Under the pieces are notes generated by a model that saw nothing but the letters and a program-made list of their open reading frames with translations, had not been told where the DNA came from and searched no databases. A stretch of DNA of 64,000 nt, taken from Cryptomeria japonica. Taxonomy: Eukaryota; Streptophyta; Pinopsida; Cupressales; Cupressaceae. The stretch covers positions 268,820,575 to 268,884,574 of the forward strand of contig NC_081407.1 in assembly GCF_030272615.1 (NCBI RefSeq), written 5' to 3'. Shown piece by piece: positions 47,746-58,571 of this stretch. The position numbers and the translations under genes are program-made. Each line of letters opens with the position of its first letter. The stretch's first letter is position 1.

Positions 47746-49224
47746 CTTTAAAAAAAAAAAATGTCATTTCAATTAAATTCATGGCAATTTGTATAATGTT
47801 AATATTTTTTTTTGTATAAATTTTAGTTTAATAAAAAAAATTTTAAACTTAGGTAAATTTTTAGATTTATAATTAGTTTTAGAAAATTTATAAATTGTAA
47901 ATTAAATTATACCTTCTTGAATCCACTTATCAATTTATCCATGTCAATATGATTTGAAGCTAAATTCTATTTTTGGGACTAGTGACTTTATAGGCGATAT
48001 TCTTGCATGTAACTTACACTACCTTCGCCTCATGCAAATTCCTTACATTGATTACATTTATTGGCGTCTCCATCTCCTTGAAAGTTACATGTTTAAATAT
48101 TATTATGCAAGTTTCCTAATTGTTACTATTATGCAAAGTTATACTTCAAGTTTTGAATAATAAATAATGTTAGTTATGGTTTTTATTCCATGTAATTCAT
48201 CAAGTAGTTATTTCAATTAATTGAGCTTTGCAATGTCTAATTACATGCGTTCAATTCATAATTATTTTCCAAGCATGATGTTTATCATAAGTTAGAAAAT
48301 TAAATAAAGGAAGTTGGAAAACCAAAACCTAGTAGCGTTTGGTATATACAGTGCCTCTGGGTCATGCTTACGGGTAATGCCATCATGTTGAACTACTGCA
48401 CTTAATGCCTAATAAAGCTACATCAACGACGTCTGTGGTATCATCCCTATAAATCATTGGGGAGTAATAAAGGACACTTGGAAGTTAAAATCCAAGGGGC
48501 GGGTAATCCCCCTTGGATCGATAATTTAATAAGATAATTCTAAAACGATCTTTCATTCGCTGAGTTAAACTATAGTAAACCCCTATAGGGATGATGAGTG
48601 AAATGCTTTTATAAAATTGATTTAATCTTGAAGAATTGTTGTCGATTGACAATTGGTCAAGGGTGATGCTTATGATAAGAATTAGGATCTAGTTGTTTTA
48701 GGCCACCAGCAATAGGCCATCTGGAGCCTTTTCTTAAGCGCTACCATCGTGGGTAATAACCACAGAGAAATTGTCTGGGACATTGACCCTAGAAAGGGTT
48801 GCGTACCCATTAATCAGTTTACATCAAACCATAGAGTAGAAGATAGAACTACATAATTTACGCCTTGATCCCGTGCCGAAGCGGGTATGTAGGCAATCTT
48901 GGGATGGAGTTGTCCCTCGTACTCAGGCATTCATGGGTGGGGTCTAGGCTTGGTATAGAAGGATTGAATAGAATCATAATTTGAAAGATAATTAAAATGG
49001 AAAAAGTAATTCAATGCATACTCGGAAGGAATACCGTATGGATTTGCTTGACTTCCCGAGGCTTTAAGCCAAATTTCGAGGCAAAATTCAAGCTTTTTTA
49101 TGTTATTTAATTACTCCTGAGGACAACGACCTCGGTGCACTTTTGTTAGAAGAGTGTAGTACTTAGTGAGTGGCTCAGGACCTGAATGGTCCTGATGAGT
49201 CTAAGTCTCTGGCCAGAGCACCTC

Positions 49225-49378
49225 CTATCCCGATTGGATAGATTCCTACCCCGTATGGGTAGATGCCTATCCCATATTGGATAGATGAAATCTTATGTCC
49301 CATATGGACAAATGCCTAACCCGTATGGTTAGATGCTCATCCCGGATGGATGAATGCCTAATCCAAATGGATGGATGC
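49225..49378 (+). repeat. 21-bp tandem hairpin repeats with covarying arms
   Basis: Seven units, mostly 21 bp apart (starts 49225, 49246, 49267, 49295, 49316, 49337, 49358). Each is a small inverted repeat around a cgtat-type loop followed by gatgc. Arms differ between units yet stay complementary: ctatcc/ggatag, ctaccc/gggtag, tgtcc/ggaca, ctaacc/ggttag, tcatcc/ggatga. The array ends about 95 bp before the LTR end, so it should be in U5 of the RNA, just upstream of the PBS. Confidence 0.85.
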
Positions 49379-49474
49379 CCAGAGTATGCGATTGAATAAA
49401 ACACAATGATTAAATTAAACAAAAAAAAAAGAATGGTCAATTTTGTTGAGTTAATTATGGTGGGTCTTTACATG

Positions 49475-49486
49475 TGGTATCAGAGC
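49475..49486 (+). other. Chromovirus primer-binding site
   Basis: TGGTATCAGAGC, two bases after the 5' LTR; perfect initiator tRNA-Met PBS. Confidence 0.95.
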
Positions 49487-49622
49487 AAAGGTTCAAATCT
49501 AGGCCTTGTGCTCACTTCAATTTATACAACTAAGGGAATGTTTTGCAATGGTAGAAATTAAATTTTTAAATCCTAAACCAAGAAACTAACTACATAATTT
49601 AACTTTCAGGTAAAAACCTAGA

Positions 49623-50471
49623 ATGGCTAGAGGAAGAGGAAGAGGAAGAGGAAGGGGTAATGGCAGACATACTACCACTAGGAGTCAAAGGGAAGAAAAC
49701 CATGAGGAAAACCATGAAGAAAACCATGAGGAAGACCATGAAGGGGATCAACATAACCCGAGAAATAATGAAGATGGGGTCGAGGCTATAATCAACCTTC
49801 TAACTGAGCAAAGAGATAAAATCAACTTCTTGGAACAATCAATGTAGGACCTTAGGGCAAGGCAGAATGACTTTGAAAATCGAAGTGGTACTAAAAATGG
49901 AAACCCTGGTAGCAATCAAGGGAATATGATGAGTAATAGAAAAGAAAATAACATATTGGAACTCTCCAAGGATCTAAAGAAAATCACCCCTCCTAAGTTT
50001 GATGGGAGGCAAATTGGTGAAGGAGCTAAGAAGTGGTTAAATGAAATGGAAAAGTATTTTGAACTAAGAGATTTTAGCAAAACAACCAAAGCCTTATGGG
50101 GTTCCTATCAACTCATAGGGGAGGCAACTAGTTGGTGGACCAACACCAAGGAACAAAATGGGTATAGTAGAGAAACGGTCACATGGGATCAATTTGTCCA
50201 CCACTTCCGAGAGAGGTGGCTCCCTCAATTGTTCTTTGATGAGAAGGTGACAAAATTCGATAATCTACGTCAAGGGCCCCTACCCGTTCAACAATATTGG
50301 GATAAGTTTGCCAAGTTTCTTAAATATGTACCTATGTACCAGAAAGATGAAGAAGGCCAAGTAAGGAGGTTCATTTTGGGGCTAAATACCAACATAGGGG
50401 CAGATGTTGACATGCATGAACCCAAAAACATGAAGGAAGTACTTGAAAAGTCCCTAAGGTTCAAACACTAG
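49623..50471 (+). pseudogene. Chromovirus Gag
   Basis: ATG 49623 starts with a strongly basic MARGRGRGRGRGNGRH tail, then a Glu/His-rich repeat (EENHEENHEENHEEDHEGD) and a short coiled coil. A TAG at 49845-49847 interrupts it. The frame resumes at 49926-50471 with the retrotransposon Gag core: PPKFDGRQIGEGAKKWLNEM, SWWTNTKEQNG, WDQFVHHFRERWLPQLFFDE, RFILGLN. A TAG at 50469-50471 ends it. The 49623 start is supported by distance from the PBS and by the basic N-terminus seen in related elements. Gag would form the particle and bind RNA; this copy is broken by two stops. Confidence 0.88.
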
Positions 50472-51100
50472 TAGGGTGGAACTATAATGGGAACCACTCA
50501 TTTAAAAGGAAGCAGGAATTCAATGGGAACACTAACTTCAACAAAGGTCAAAGGAATAATTCTTCCGAAAGAAGGCCACCTCCTAATCAATATCAGAGGA
50601 ATGGAAATAATAATAATAATAGGGGCAATAATAATAGAGGAAACTATAACAGGAATGACCAACAGAATAGGATAACTTACCTACCCAGGGCTAATGAAAC
50701 AAGGAATGGTCCCCCTAGGAATCAAAGCATGAGGGGTCCTCCAGGTGGATGCTTCATGTTTGGGGGAAACCATTTTGTTAGAGAGTGTCCTAGGATGCAA
50801 GGACAGATTAGGGCCAATTGACCCCAACAAAGGATTCATGCAGCAGTTAGGAACCGAAGAGGAAGATACCAGAATGTTCCCATGAAAACTACAGGTACAC
50901 TATTTGAACAACCAATTTTAATTCTAATTGACACTGGATCATTTGAATGTTTCATCTCACCTGAATTAGTAAGCAAATATACATTAAAAGTTAATCAAAT
51001 GGAGTCATAATGGATGGTTCAATATGGGGATAAGGCAACTAGGGAAGTAACTAAGTGTTTGCTGAGGGCAAGGGTATAATTTCCTGAGTTTGAAACAAGG
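50472..51100 (+). pseudogene. Chromovirus nucleocapsid zinc knuckle and protease
   Basis: Asn/Arg-rich tail (about 50487-50675, shifted frame), then one zinc knuckle at 50750-50795 reading CFMFGGNHFVREC: the second cysteine is Phe, so it is probably dead. The aspartic protease follows with ILILIDTGSFECFISPEL; the DTGS active site is at 50930-50941. Stops near 51008-51010 and 51078-51080 break the frame before the RT part. Confidence 0.85.
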
Positions 51101-52255
51101 GTGGATCTCTATGTGGCACCCCTAGGATTATATGATGTAATTATCAGAATGAGTTGGTTAACAGACCATCAAGCTAATGTAGATTTCTATAATAAAGTTG
51201 TTGAATGTTTGGATGATGGAGGAAGAAGGGTCAAAATCCAAGGAAAGTTTAATCCCATTAATATAGAAACCATATCAGCCATGCAATTAAAGAAGGAAAG
51301 AAGAAGAGGAGGCCAAATCTATATGGTTGAAATTGATGAAGGAAAAGAGGAAAATACACCAACCTTTGAAAATACCCCCTTCTTAAAAGAATTCAAGGAT
51401 GTTTTTCCAGAAGAATTACCCAGCTTACCCCCTAAAAGGAAGTTTGACTTTTCTATCGAAGTACTACCAAGAGCTGAACCAATATCAAGGGCACCTTACC
51501 GAATGAACAAAACTGAATTACAAGAGCTCAAAATGCAATTAGAGGAACTCTTAGCCAAGGGATTAATAAGGCCAAGTGTATCACCATGGGGAGCATCAGT
51601 CTTATTTGTTAAGAAGAAGGATAGAACCTTAAGACTATGCATCGACTATAGGATGTTGAACAAGGTCACAATAAAGAATAGGTATCCCTTACCTCACATA
51701 GAGGATCTTTTTGACCAAATGAAAGGAGTAGCAATTTTCTCAAAGATAGACCTTCGGTCAAGGTACCATCAACTCAGAATTAAGGAGGAGGACATTCTGA
51801 AGACAACTTTCAAGACTAGATATGGGCATTATGAGTTCATAGTAGTTCCTTTTGGTGTAACCAACGCCCCAGCTGCATTTATGAACCTAATGAATAGTGT
51901 ACTCCATGACTACTTGGATAAATTTGTTTTGGTATTTCTGGATGACATATTGATTTACTCTAGGAATGAGGAGGAACATTTAGTACACCTACAAATGGTT
52001 TTGCAAAGGTTGAGAGAACATAAGTTATATGTGAAATTGTCAAAATGTGCCTTCTTCGAGGAAAAGATTCACTACCTTGGGCATATAATATCAAAGGAAG
52101 GAATAGCAATTGATCCAAATAAGATAAAGGCAATAGTAGAATGGCCGATCCCTAAAAACGTTTCAGAGGTAAGAAGATTTATGGGGCTAGCAGGTTACTA
52201 TAGGAGGTTTGTGGAAGGATTCTCTAAGATAGCAAACCCCATCACCTCATTATAA
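51101..52255 (+). pseudogene. Chromovirus reverse transcriptase
   Basis: 384-codon open segment. It starts with the protease/RT linker ([20 protein letters not shown]), then [57 protein letters not shown] and [14 protein letters not shown]. The catalytic FLDDILIYS is at about 51938-51964, and the thumb region reads [22 protein letters not shown] motifs are complete. A single TAA at 52253-52255 separates it from RNase H in the same polyprotein, so the gene would read through if that codon were sense. Confidence 0.95.
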
Positions 52256-52273
52256 AGGAAGGGAAAAAGGTTT

Positions 52274-52720
52274 GTGTGGATAGAACAAAGTGATAAGGCA
52301 TTTCAAATCTTAAAGGGAAAACTAACTTCAACACCCATTCTAAAAGTACCAGATCTAAATGGACACTTCACAGTCGTAACTAATGCTTCTATTGAAGGTT
52401 TAGGAGGAGTACTTGTCCAAGATGAAGGGGTAGTAGCTTATGAATCCAGAAAGCTAAAGACTCATGAAATTAATTATGCACCCCATGACTTAGAGTTAGC
52501 AGTGATTGTGCATGCCCTACAGAAATGGAGACACTTCTTGCTAGGGAAGCCCTTTGAGTTAAAGTCAGATAACCAAGGACTAAAGTACATCTTTACCCAA
52601 CCCCACTTAAATGCTAGACAAAGAAGGTGGTTAGATTTTCTAAGTGAATATGATTTTGAAATTGAATATATTAAGGGGAAGGAAAATAGAGTGGCAGATG
52701 CCTTAGGAGGAGACACTTGA
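52274..52720 (+). pseudogene. Chromovirus RNase H
   Basis: Reads LTSTPILKVPDLNGHFTVVT, ASIEGLGGVLVQDEGVVAYE, ELAVIVHALQKWRHFLLGKP, ELKSDNQGLKYIFTQ and ARQRRWLDFLSEYDFEIEYI, then KENRVADALGG and a TGA at 52718. The usual first acidic residue in the TDAS motif reads TNAS, so one catalytic aspartate is lost. It degrades the RNA strand during reverse transcription. Confidence 0.92.
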
Positions 52721-53765
52721 TGACTATAGCAACATTCAAAACTTCTTTCAAAAGGCAAGTAATGGATGAGTAGGAGCATGACCCATGGTATGAGCAAGTC
52801 AAATTGACATTAGAACACGATCCAACCGATCCTAAGATTGAAGGGTATACATTAGAAGAAGATGAGTTGCTCTAATACAATAATAGAATCTATATTCCTA
52901 ATTCAGGAGACTTAAGGGAAGTAGTCTTGTCTGAGGCCCACAAAGCCCCTTATTTAGGGCACCCAGGAGTGAACAAACTTTATGCAGATCTAAAGAAGTT
53001 ATACTTTTGGCAAGGGATGAAGAAGGACATAGTCAAGTATGTGGCTAAATGTTTGGAGTGTCAAAGAGTAAAGGCAGAACATAGACATCCAGCTAGATTG
53101 TTACAATTACATGATGTACCTCAACACAAGTGGCAAGTTATTAGCATGGATTTTGTACAAGGGTTACCCACGTCACCTTCTAGACATGATACAATAATGG
53201 TGGTAATTGACAAACTCACTAAGGTGGCATACTTTATACTAGGGAACCTGACGAATGATGCACCTACCTTGGCTAGGCGTTTTGTTAAGGAAATATTTAG
53301 GTTGCATGGAATGCCAGAGAAAATCATATCAGATAGAGATGCTAGATTTACTTCAAGGTTTTGGACAACTCTTCAGTCAGCTCTGGGAACTCAACTAAAT
53401 TTTAGCACTGCATACCATTCTAAAACCGACGGTCAGACAAAAAGGACAAATCAGATTATGGAAGACCTTCTTCGCATGTATTGCATGAACCAACAGAAGA
53501 AATGGGAAGAGTACCTACCTCTGGTAGAGTTTGCTTACAATAATACATATCAAACATCTTTGGGAATGACACCTTTCGAAGCATTGTATGGTAGACCATG
53601 TCGAACACCTTTGAGTTGGGATAGTCTTGAAGATAGGGTAATTATTGGACCAGATATGTTGAAGGAGATGGAAAGAAAAACCAAGGAAATTAGATAGAGA
53701 CTGAAGGAAGTCTCAGATAGGCAGAAAAGTTATGCTGACAAGAACAGGACACCAAGGGAGTTTGA
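52721..53765 (+). pseudogene. Chromovirus integrase
   Basis: After a stop-containing linker, 52927-53697 is open. It has the zinc-binding HHCC (EAHKAPYLGHPGVNKLY, then KCLECQRVK) and the catalytic core with Asp in VISMDFVQGLP and Asp in IISDRDARF. The third catalytic residue, 36 positions later in DGQT(E)R, is Lys (aaa at 53440-53442). This spacing is the D,D-35-E pattern, so the enzyme is expected to be inactive. YLPLVEFAYNNTYQTSLGMT and ALYGRPCRTPL follow. A TAG at 53695-53697 interrupts before the C-terminal domain. Confidence 0.93.
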
Positions 53766-54165
53766 GGTGAGAGAGAAAGTCTTCCTAAGGGTTAGGCCAC
53801 ACAAGAGTTCCATAAGGTTTGGGAAAAAGACCAAGCTTGCACCTCGTTATGTTGGGCCTTTTGAAATATTGGGAAGGATTAATCCAGTTGCATACCGGTT
53901 GGCCTTACCTCCCCAGTTGAGCCGAATCCATGATGTCTTCCATGTATCTCTTCTTAAAAAGTATGTACCTGATGAGAAACACATTTTGAACTGGGATGCT
54001 TTACAGGTCCAAGAAATGGGAGGAATAATGATAGAGCCATTCAAAATCTTGGAGAGGTGCCAGTGCCAATTACGCAACAGAGAGGTTGATCAATGCAAAG
54101 TACAATGGAATTAGTATGATGAAAGGAATTCCACGTGGGAGGATACTAAGGAAATGCAATAGTTG
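53766..54165 (+). pseudogene. Chromovirus integrase C-terminal and chromodomain-like end
   Basis: 53767-54114 reads [40 protein letters not shown] and [19 protein letters not shown]. The tail reads [25 protein letters not shown], stop, YDERNSTWEDTKEMQ, which has the layout of a degenerate chromodomain (ILE/ER, KVQW, STWE). The TAG at 54112-54114 lies inside it. Confidence 0.88.
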
Positions 54166-54249
54166 TTTCCTTTTTTGTTTTAAGCTAATCATGAAACTAT
54201 AGACTCTTTTGGATGTGTTCAATAAGTGCATTGGGACGATGCACAAGTT

Positions 54250-54262
54250 AAGGGGGGGAGGA
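54250..54262 (+). other. Chromovirus polypurine tract
   Basis: aagggggggagga directly before the 3' LTR start TGTCACAACC at 54263. Confidence 0.9.
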
Positions 54263-55570
54263 TGTCACAACCCTCCTCTATCACTTTTGATTTAAATACA
54301 ATTCTATTATGTTTTGGTTAAATTACTTAAAATGATTGAATAAATGTTATAAAAGAATAAAATGAATACACACACACACACTTGGAGAATATAATTCAAA
54401 AGGCATTATTTTTATTTATTTATTTTCCACTCCCAATTATGGCACATGTTGTAGGAAGAATAAGAAGCTTCTAGATGAATCTCCACCACCTTGCATGTAA
54501 CTCCCCCACTAAGTTTAATCAATTTGCATGAGTCCAATATTGGAAAAGAATCTCTTTTTTTTAATTAAATTTTCTAGATAGTGGAATTGAGGGATTTTTC
54601 TTATAAATGATAGGCAGCTTTTCAAAAATGGGAGTTGGTTATTCTTTGAAGAAATTATTTTCTCAAGTAATTGTTTGGTAGTCATATTTCATTTTGGAGA
54701 ATAGCTAAGGTTGCTTTGGAGAAATTTTTCCAAGCTTGAAGGATCAAGGGAGGCTAATTGAAGGATTCATAAGGGATTCTACATCAAGTTGCAAGTATCT
54801 AGGTTCTTTTAATTTATTTTATTTTATTTTACTTGAGCCATGCATCTTATTCTTGCAATGAATTAGATTAGATCAATCTCATTTTCAACTCCTTGCTATA
54901 AATTGGATTAATTTAATAAATCTTGTTTTAGATACATGCTGTGAATTAGTTTTGATGAATAAAATCTCATTTTCAACTCCTTGCTGTAAATTGGATTAAT
55001 TTAATAAAATCTTGTTTTAGATACATGCTGTGAATTAGTTTTGATGAATAAAATCTTGTTTTCAACTCCTTGCTGTAAATTGGACTAATTTAATAAAATC
55101 TTGTTTTAGATACATACTGTAAATTAGTTTTGATGAATAAAATCTCATTTTCAACTCCTTGCTGTGAATTGGATTAATTTGATAAAATCTTGTTCATTTT
55201 TCTTGCTGTGAATGAATCAAATTCTCCTGTATGAATAAGTTAACTACTCTGTAAACAGAAGACGTCTGATAACAAAATATAAATATCAGTATATCCATTA
55301 TTCTCTGAGGAAGCGAAATATAAGTCTGTCTCTGTGAATTTTAGACTGAAGAATAGAATATAAATTCCCCTGTGTGAGCTTTGTATTTCTTAGTATAATC
55401 ATTTATCTTTCAATTATCTATACATTGCTAGGAACGAATTAATCTCCCTGGGTTGTTTTATCTCTATGATTAAATTCATATTCACATAAAATATTCCTTT
55501 TGTTATATTTATGTCTCTCTTAAATTGTAAATAGACTGGAAATAAAACAGAAATATTTAACCACATTTAA

Positions 55571-55687
55571 TTATATATATATACATATATACATATACAT
55601 ATACATATATGTATATGTATATATACATATATGTATATATATATATATATATATATGTATATGTGTGTGTGTGTGTTTATATATATT
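55571..55687. repeat. Expanded TA/CATA/TG microsatellite in the 3' LTR
   Basis: About 117 bp of alternating purine-pyrimidine sequence including a (TG) run and an atatgtatat palindrome. It is absent at the matching place in the 5' LTR, so it grew after integration or during reverse transcription. Confidence 0.9.
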
Positions 55688-57452
55688 ATTAAATTTATAT
55701 CAATGAAAATGAACATATTAAACATTGCAAGAAATTTTAAAATGTGAAATCACGCCATTTGTGAGTGTTGGGTGGCGTGCAGGCTAGTGGAGGCGGTTTA
55801 GTAACCGTCGGGGAAGTGGAGGGGTACCCTCCACTTCCCCTATGATCACTGTCACGACAGTGGCCGCAAGGTAGTGGAGGGGACCACGGGGTCCCCTCAC
55901 CACTACGGGCCTGCTTCCGCAGTACCCGCAGTAGTGATGGGACCCGTGGGTCCCACTCCCACTCCCTCCATTTCATCCCTTTTTTAAAAAAAAAAGTCAT
56001 TTCAATTAAATTTGTGGCAATTTGTATAATGTTAATATTTTTTTTGTATAAATTTTAGTTTAATAATTTTTTTTTTAAACTTAGGTAAATTTTTAGATTT
56101 ATAATTAGCTTTAGAAAATTTATAAATTGTAAATTAAATTATACCTTCTTGAATCCACTTAGCAATTTATCCACGTCAATATGATTTGAAGCTAAATTCT
56201 ATTTTTGGGACTAGTGACTTTATGGGTGATATTCTTTCATGTAACTTACACTACCTTCGCCTCATGCAAATTCCTTACATTGATTACATTTATTGGTGTC
56301 TCCATCTCCATGCAAGTTACACGTTTAAATATTATTATGCAAGTTTCCTAATTGTTATTATTATGCAAAGTTATACTTCAAGTTTTGAATAATAAATAAT
56401 TTTAGTTATGGTTTTTATTCCATGTAATTCATCAAGTAGTTATTTCAATTAATTGAGCTTTGCAATGTCTAATTACACGCGTTCAATTCATAATTATTTT
56501 CCAAGCATGATGTTTATCATAAGTTAGAAAATTAAATAAAGGAAGTTGGAAAACCAAAACCTAGTAGCGTTTGGTATATACAGTGCCTCTGGGTCATGAT
56601 TACGGGTAATGCCATCGTGTTGAACTACTGCACTTAATGCCTAATAAAGCTACATCAACGACGTCTGTGGTATCATCCCTATAAATCATCGGGGAGTAAT
56701 AAAGGACACTTGGAAGTTAAAATCCAAGGGGTAGGTAATCCCCCTTGGATCGATAATTTAATAAGATAATTCTAAAACGATCTTTCATTCGCTGAGTTAA
56801 ACTATAGTAAACCCCTATAGGGATGATGAGTGAAATGCTTTTATAAAATTGATTTAATCTCAAAGAATTATTGTCGATTGACAATTGGTCAAGGGTGACG
56901 CTTATAATAAGAATTAGGATCTAGTTGTTTTAGGCCACAAGCAATAGGCCATCTGGAGCCTTTGCTTAAGCGCTACCATCGTGGGTAGCAACCGTAGAGA
57001 AACTATCAAGGACATTGACCCTAGAAAGGGTTGCATACCCACTAATCAATTTACATCAAACCATAGAGTAGAAGATAGAACTACATACTTTACGCCTTGA
57101 TCCCGTGCCGAAGCAGGTATGTAGGCAATCTTGGGACGAAGTTGTCCCTCGTACTTAGGCATTCGTGGGTGGGGTCTAGGCTTGGTATAGAAGGATTGAA
57201 TAGAATCATAATTTGAAAGATAATTAAAATGGAAAAAGTAATTCAATGCATACTCGGAAGGAATCCCATATGGATTCGCTTGACTTCCCAAGGCTTTAAG
57301 CCAAATTCCGAGGTGAAATTCAAGCTGGTATTATGTTATTTAATTACTCCTAAGGATGGTGACCTCGGTGCACTTTTGTTAGAAGAGTGTAGTACTTAGT
57401 GAGTGGCTCAAGACCCGAATGGTCCTGATGAGTCTAAGTCTTTGGCCAGAGC

Positions 57453-57607
57453 ACCTCCTATCCTAATTGGATAGATGCCTACCCCGTATGGGTAGATGCC
57501 TATCCTGTATTGGATAGATGAAATCTTATGTCCCGTATGGACAAATGCCTAACCCGTATGGTTAGATGCTCATCTTGGATGGATGAATGCCTAATCCAAA
57601 TGGATGG
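57453..57607 (+). repeat. 21-bp hairpin repeats, 3' LTR copy
   Basis: Same seven-unit array. Arms again pair although some loops and arms differ from the 5' copy: ctatcc/ggatag with loop taatt, tgtcc/ggaca with loop cgtat, tcatct/ggatga. Confidence 0.85.
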
Positions 57608-57711
57608 ATGCCTAGAGTATGCGATTGAATCAAACACAATGATTAAATTAAACAAAAAAAAAAAGAATGGTCAATTTTGTTGAGTTAATTATGGTGGGTC
57701 TTTACATTGCC

Positions 57712-58571
57712 TTGAGCATCATTTTAGACTTTGCCCATGATAAAATTGTGATTTACATGGATGATTTCACTACCTATGGTAAATCTTATGAGGAGGCATT
57801 GGAAAATTTAAGAAAGGTACTTCAGAGATGTTAGACAATAACATCTCCCTTAGTCATGAAAAATGATTTATTATGATAGAAGAGGGAGTTGTACTTGGTT
57901 ATTTTATTTCAACTGTCAAAATTTTGGTTAACCCTTCCAAGATTGAGATCATCTCAAGATTTCCAGTACCATAAAAGTAGAGAGATGTTAAAAGTTTTTT
58001 AGACATGATGGTTATTATATGTGCTTCATAAAGGACTTTAGTAAGATTGTTGCACCACTTTTTACATTGCTAACCAATGAAGTGGAATTTGAATGGACTG
58101 TAAGTTGTGAATAATCATTTGAAGCACTAAAGAAAGCTCTCGCTCAAGCACCGATACTTAGAGGACCTAACTAAACTCTTCCTTTTCACATACACATAGA
58201 TTCTTCTAAATTTTCATTTGGAGCTATGTTAGGAAAAAATGAAGAAATATGGTACCTAATGAACACACTATTTTTAAGTGGTTGGCTTGTCAAATGGATG
58301 CTCTTGTTACAAGTGTTTGACATCACAATTGTCAATAGGTCGGGGAAGGCTAACATGGTAGCAAATTTTCTCTTAAGATTAACCACTTCAACTAAAGATC
58401 CAACGATGGATAATTGATTTCTGAATGAAAATATCTTTGTAATATCTGTCTATACCCTATGGTATGTAGATATTGCCAATTACATGGTTTTAGGGTAGAC
58501 ACCTGCACACTTGTCACCAAAAGAGAAGAAAAAGTTGGTTCTCTGTAACTCTTCCTACTCATGGGTAGTTG
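57712..58571 (+). pseudogene. Non-chromoviral Gypsy RT and RNase H, middle part
   Basis: Continues 44935-46075 after the chromovirus. It reads LDFAHDKIVIYMDDFTTYGK (YMDD is the RT catalytic motif), SYEEALENLRKVLQRC, RFFRHDGYYMCFIKDFSKIV, SFEALKKALAQAPILRGPN and IDSSKFSFGAMLG. It then jumps to LFLSGWLVKWMLLLQVFDI and KANMVANFLLRL, so the central RNase H is deleted. It ends in WYVDIANYMVLG and a SYSWV motif at the solo LTR insertion. YMDDFT-YG places it in the Tat/Athila side of Gypsy. Confidence 0.85.

Larger units (their letters stand above)
46081..49472 (+). mobile_element. Chromovirus 5' LTR
   Basis: 3392 bp. The first base pair is TA rather than TG (the 3' LTR has TG). It contains, in order: a CA microsatellite (about 46184-46213), an 88-bp tandem repeat (46756-47060), a GC-rich palindromic block (47525-47745), a conserved segment (48330-49000) and a 21-bp hairpin repeat array (49225-49378). 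Confidence 0.95.
46081..57706 (+). mobile_element. Nearly complete Gypsy chromovirus with 3.4 kb LTRs
   Basis: 11,626 bp. LTRs are 46081-49472 and 54263-57706, both beginning t(a/g)tcacaaccctcctc and ending gggtctttaca, very similar by eye. TSD is ttgcc at 46076-46080 and 57707-57711, a perfect match; removal rejoins the older Gypsy RT in frame (FKRVA-type end, then LSIILDFAHDKI). Order: PBS, Gag, protease, RT, RNase H, integrase, chromodomain-like end, polypurine tract. Several point stops and a dead integrase show it is no longer autonomous. It is the least decayed element of the window. The arrangement fits a Tekay/Del-like chromovirus; the clade is inferred. Confidence 0.95.
54263..57706 (+). 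mobile_element. Chromovirus 3' LTR
   Basis: 3444 bp, same internal order as the 5' LTR: CA tract (54367-54382), 88-bp repeats, GC-rich block (55750-55970) and hairpin array (57453-57607). A difference is the expanded and mixed TA/TACATA/TG microsatellite at 55571-55687, where the 5' LTR has only about 18 bp of TA (47442-47459). Confidence 0.95.
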
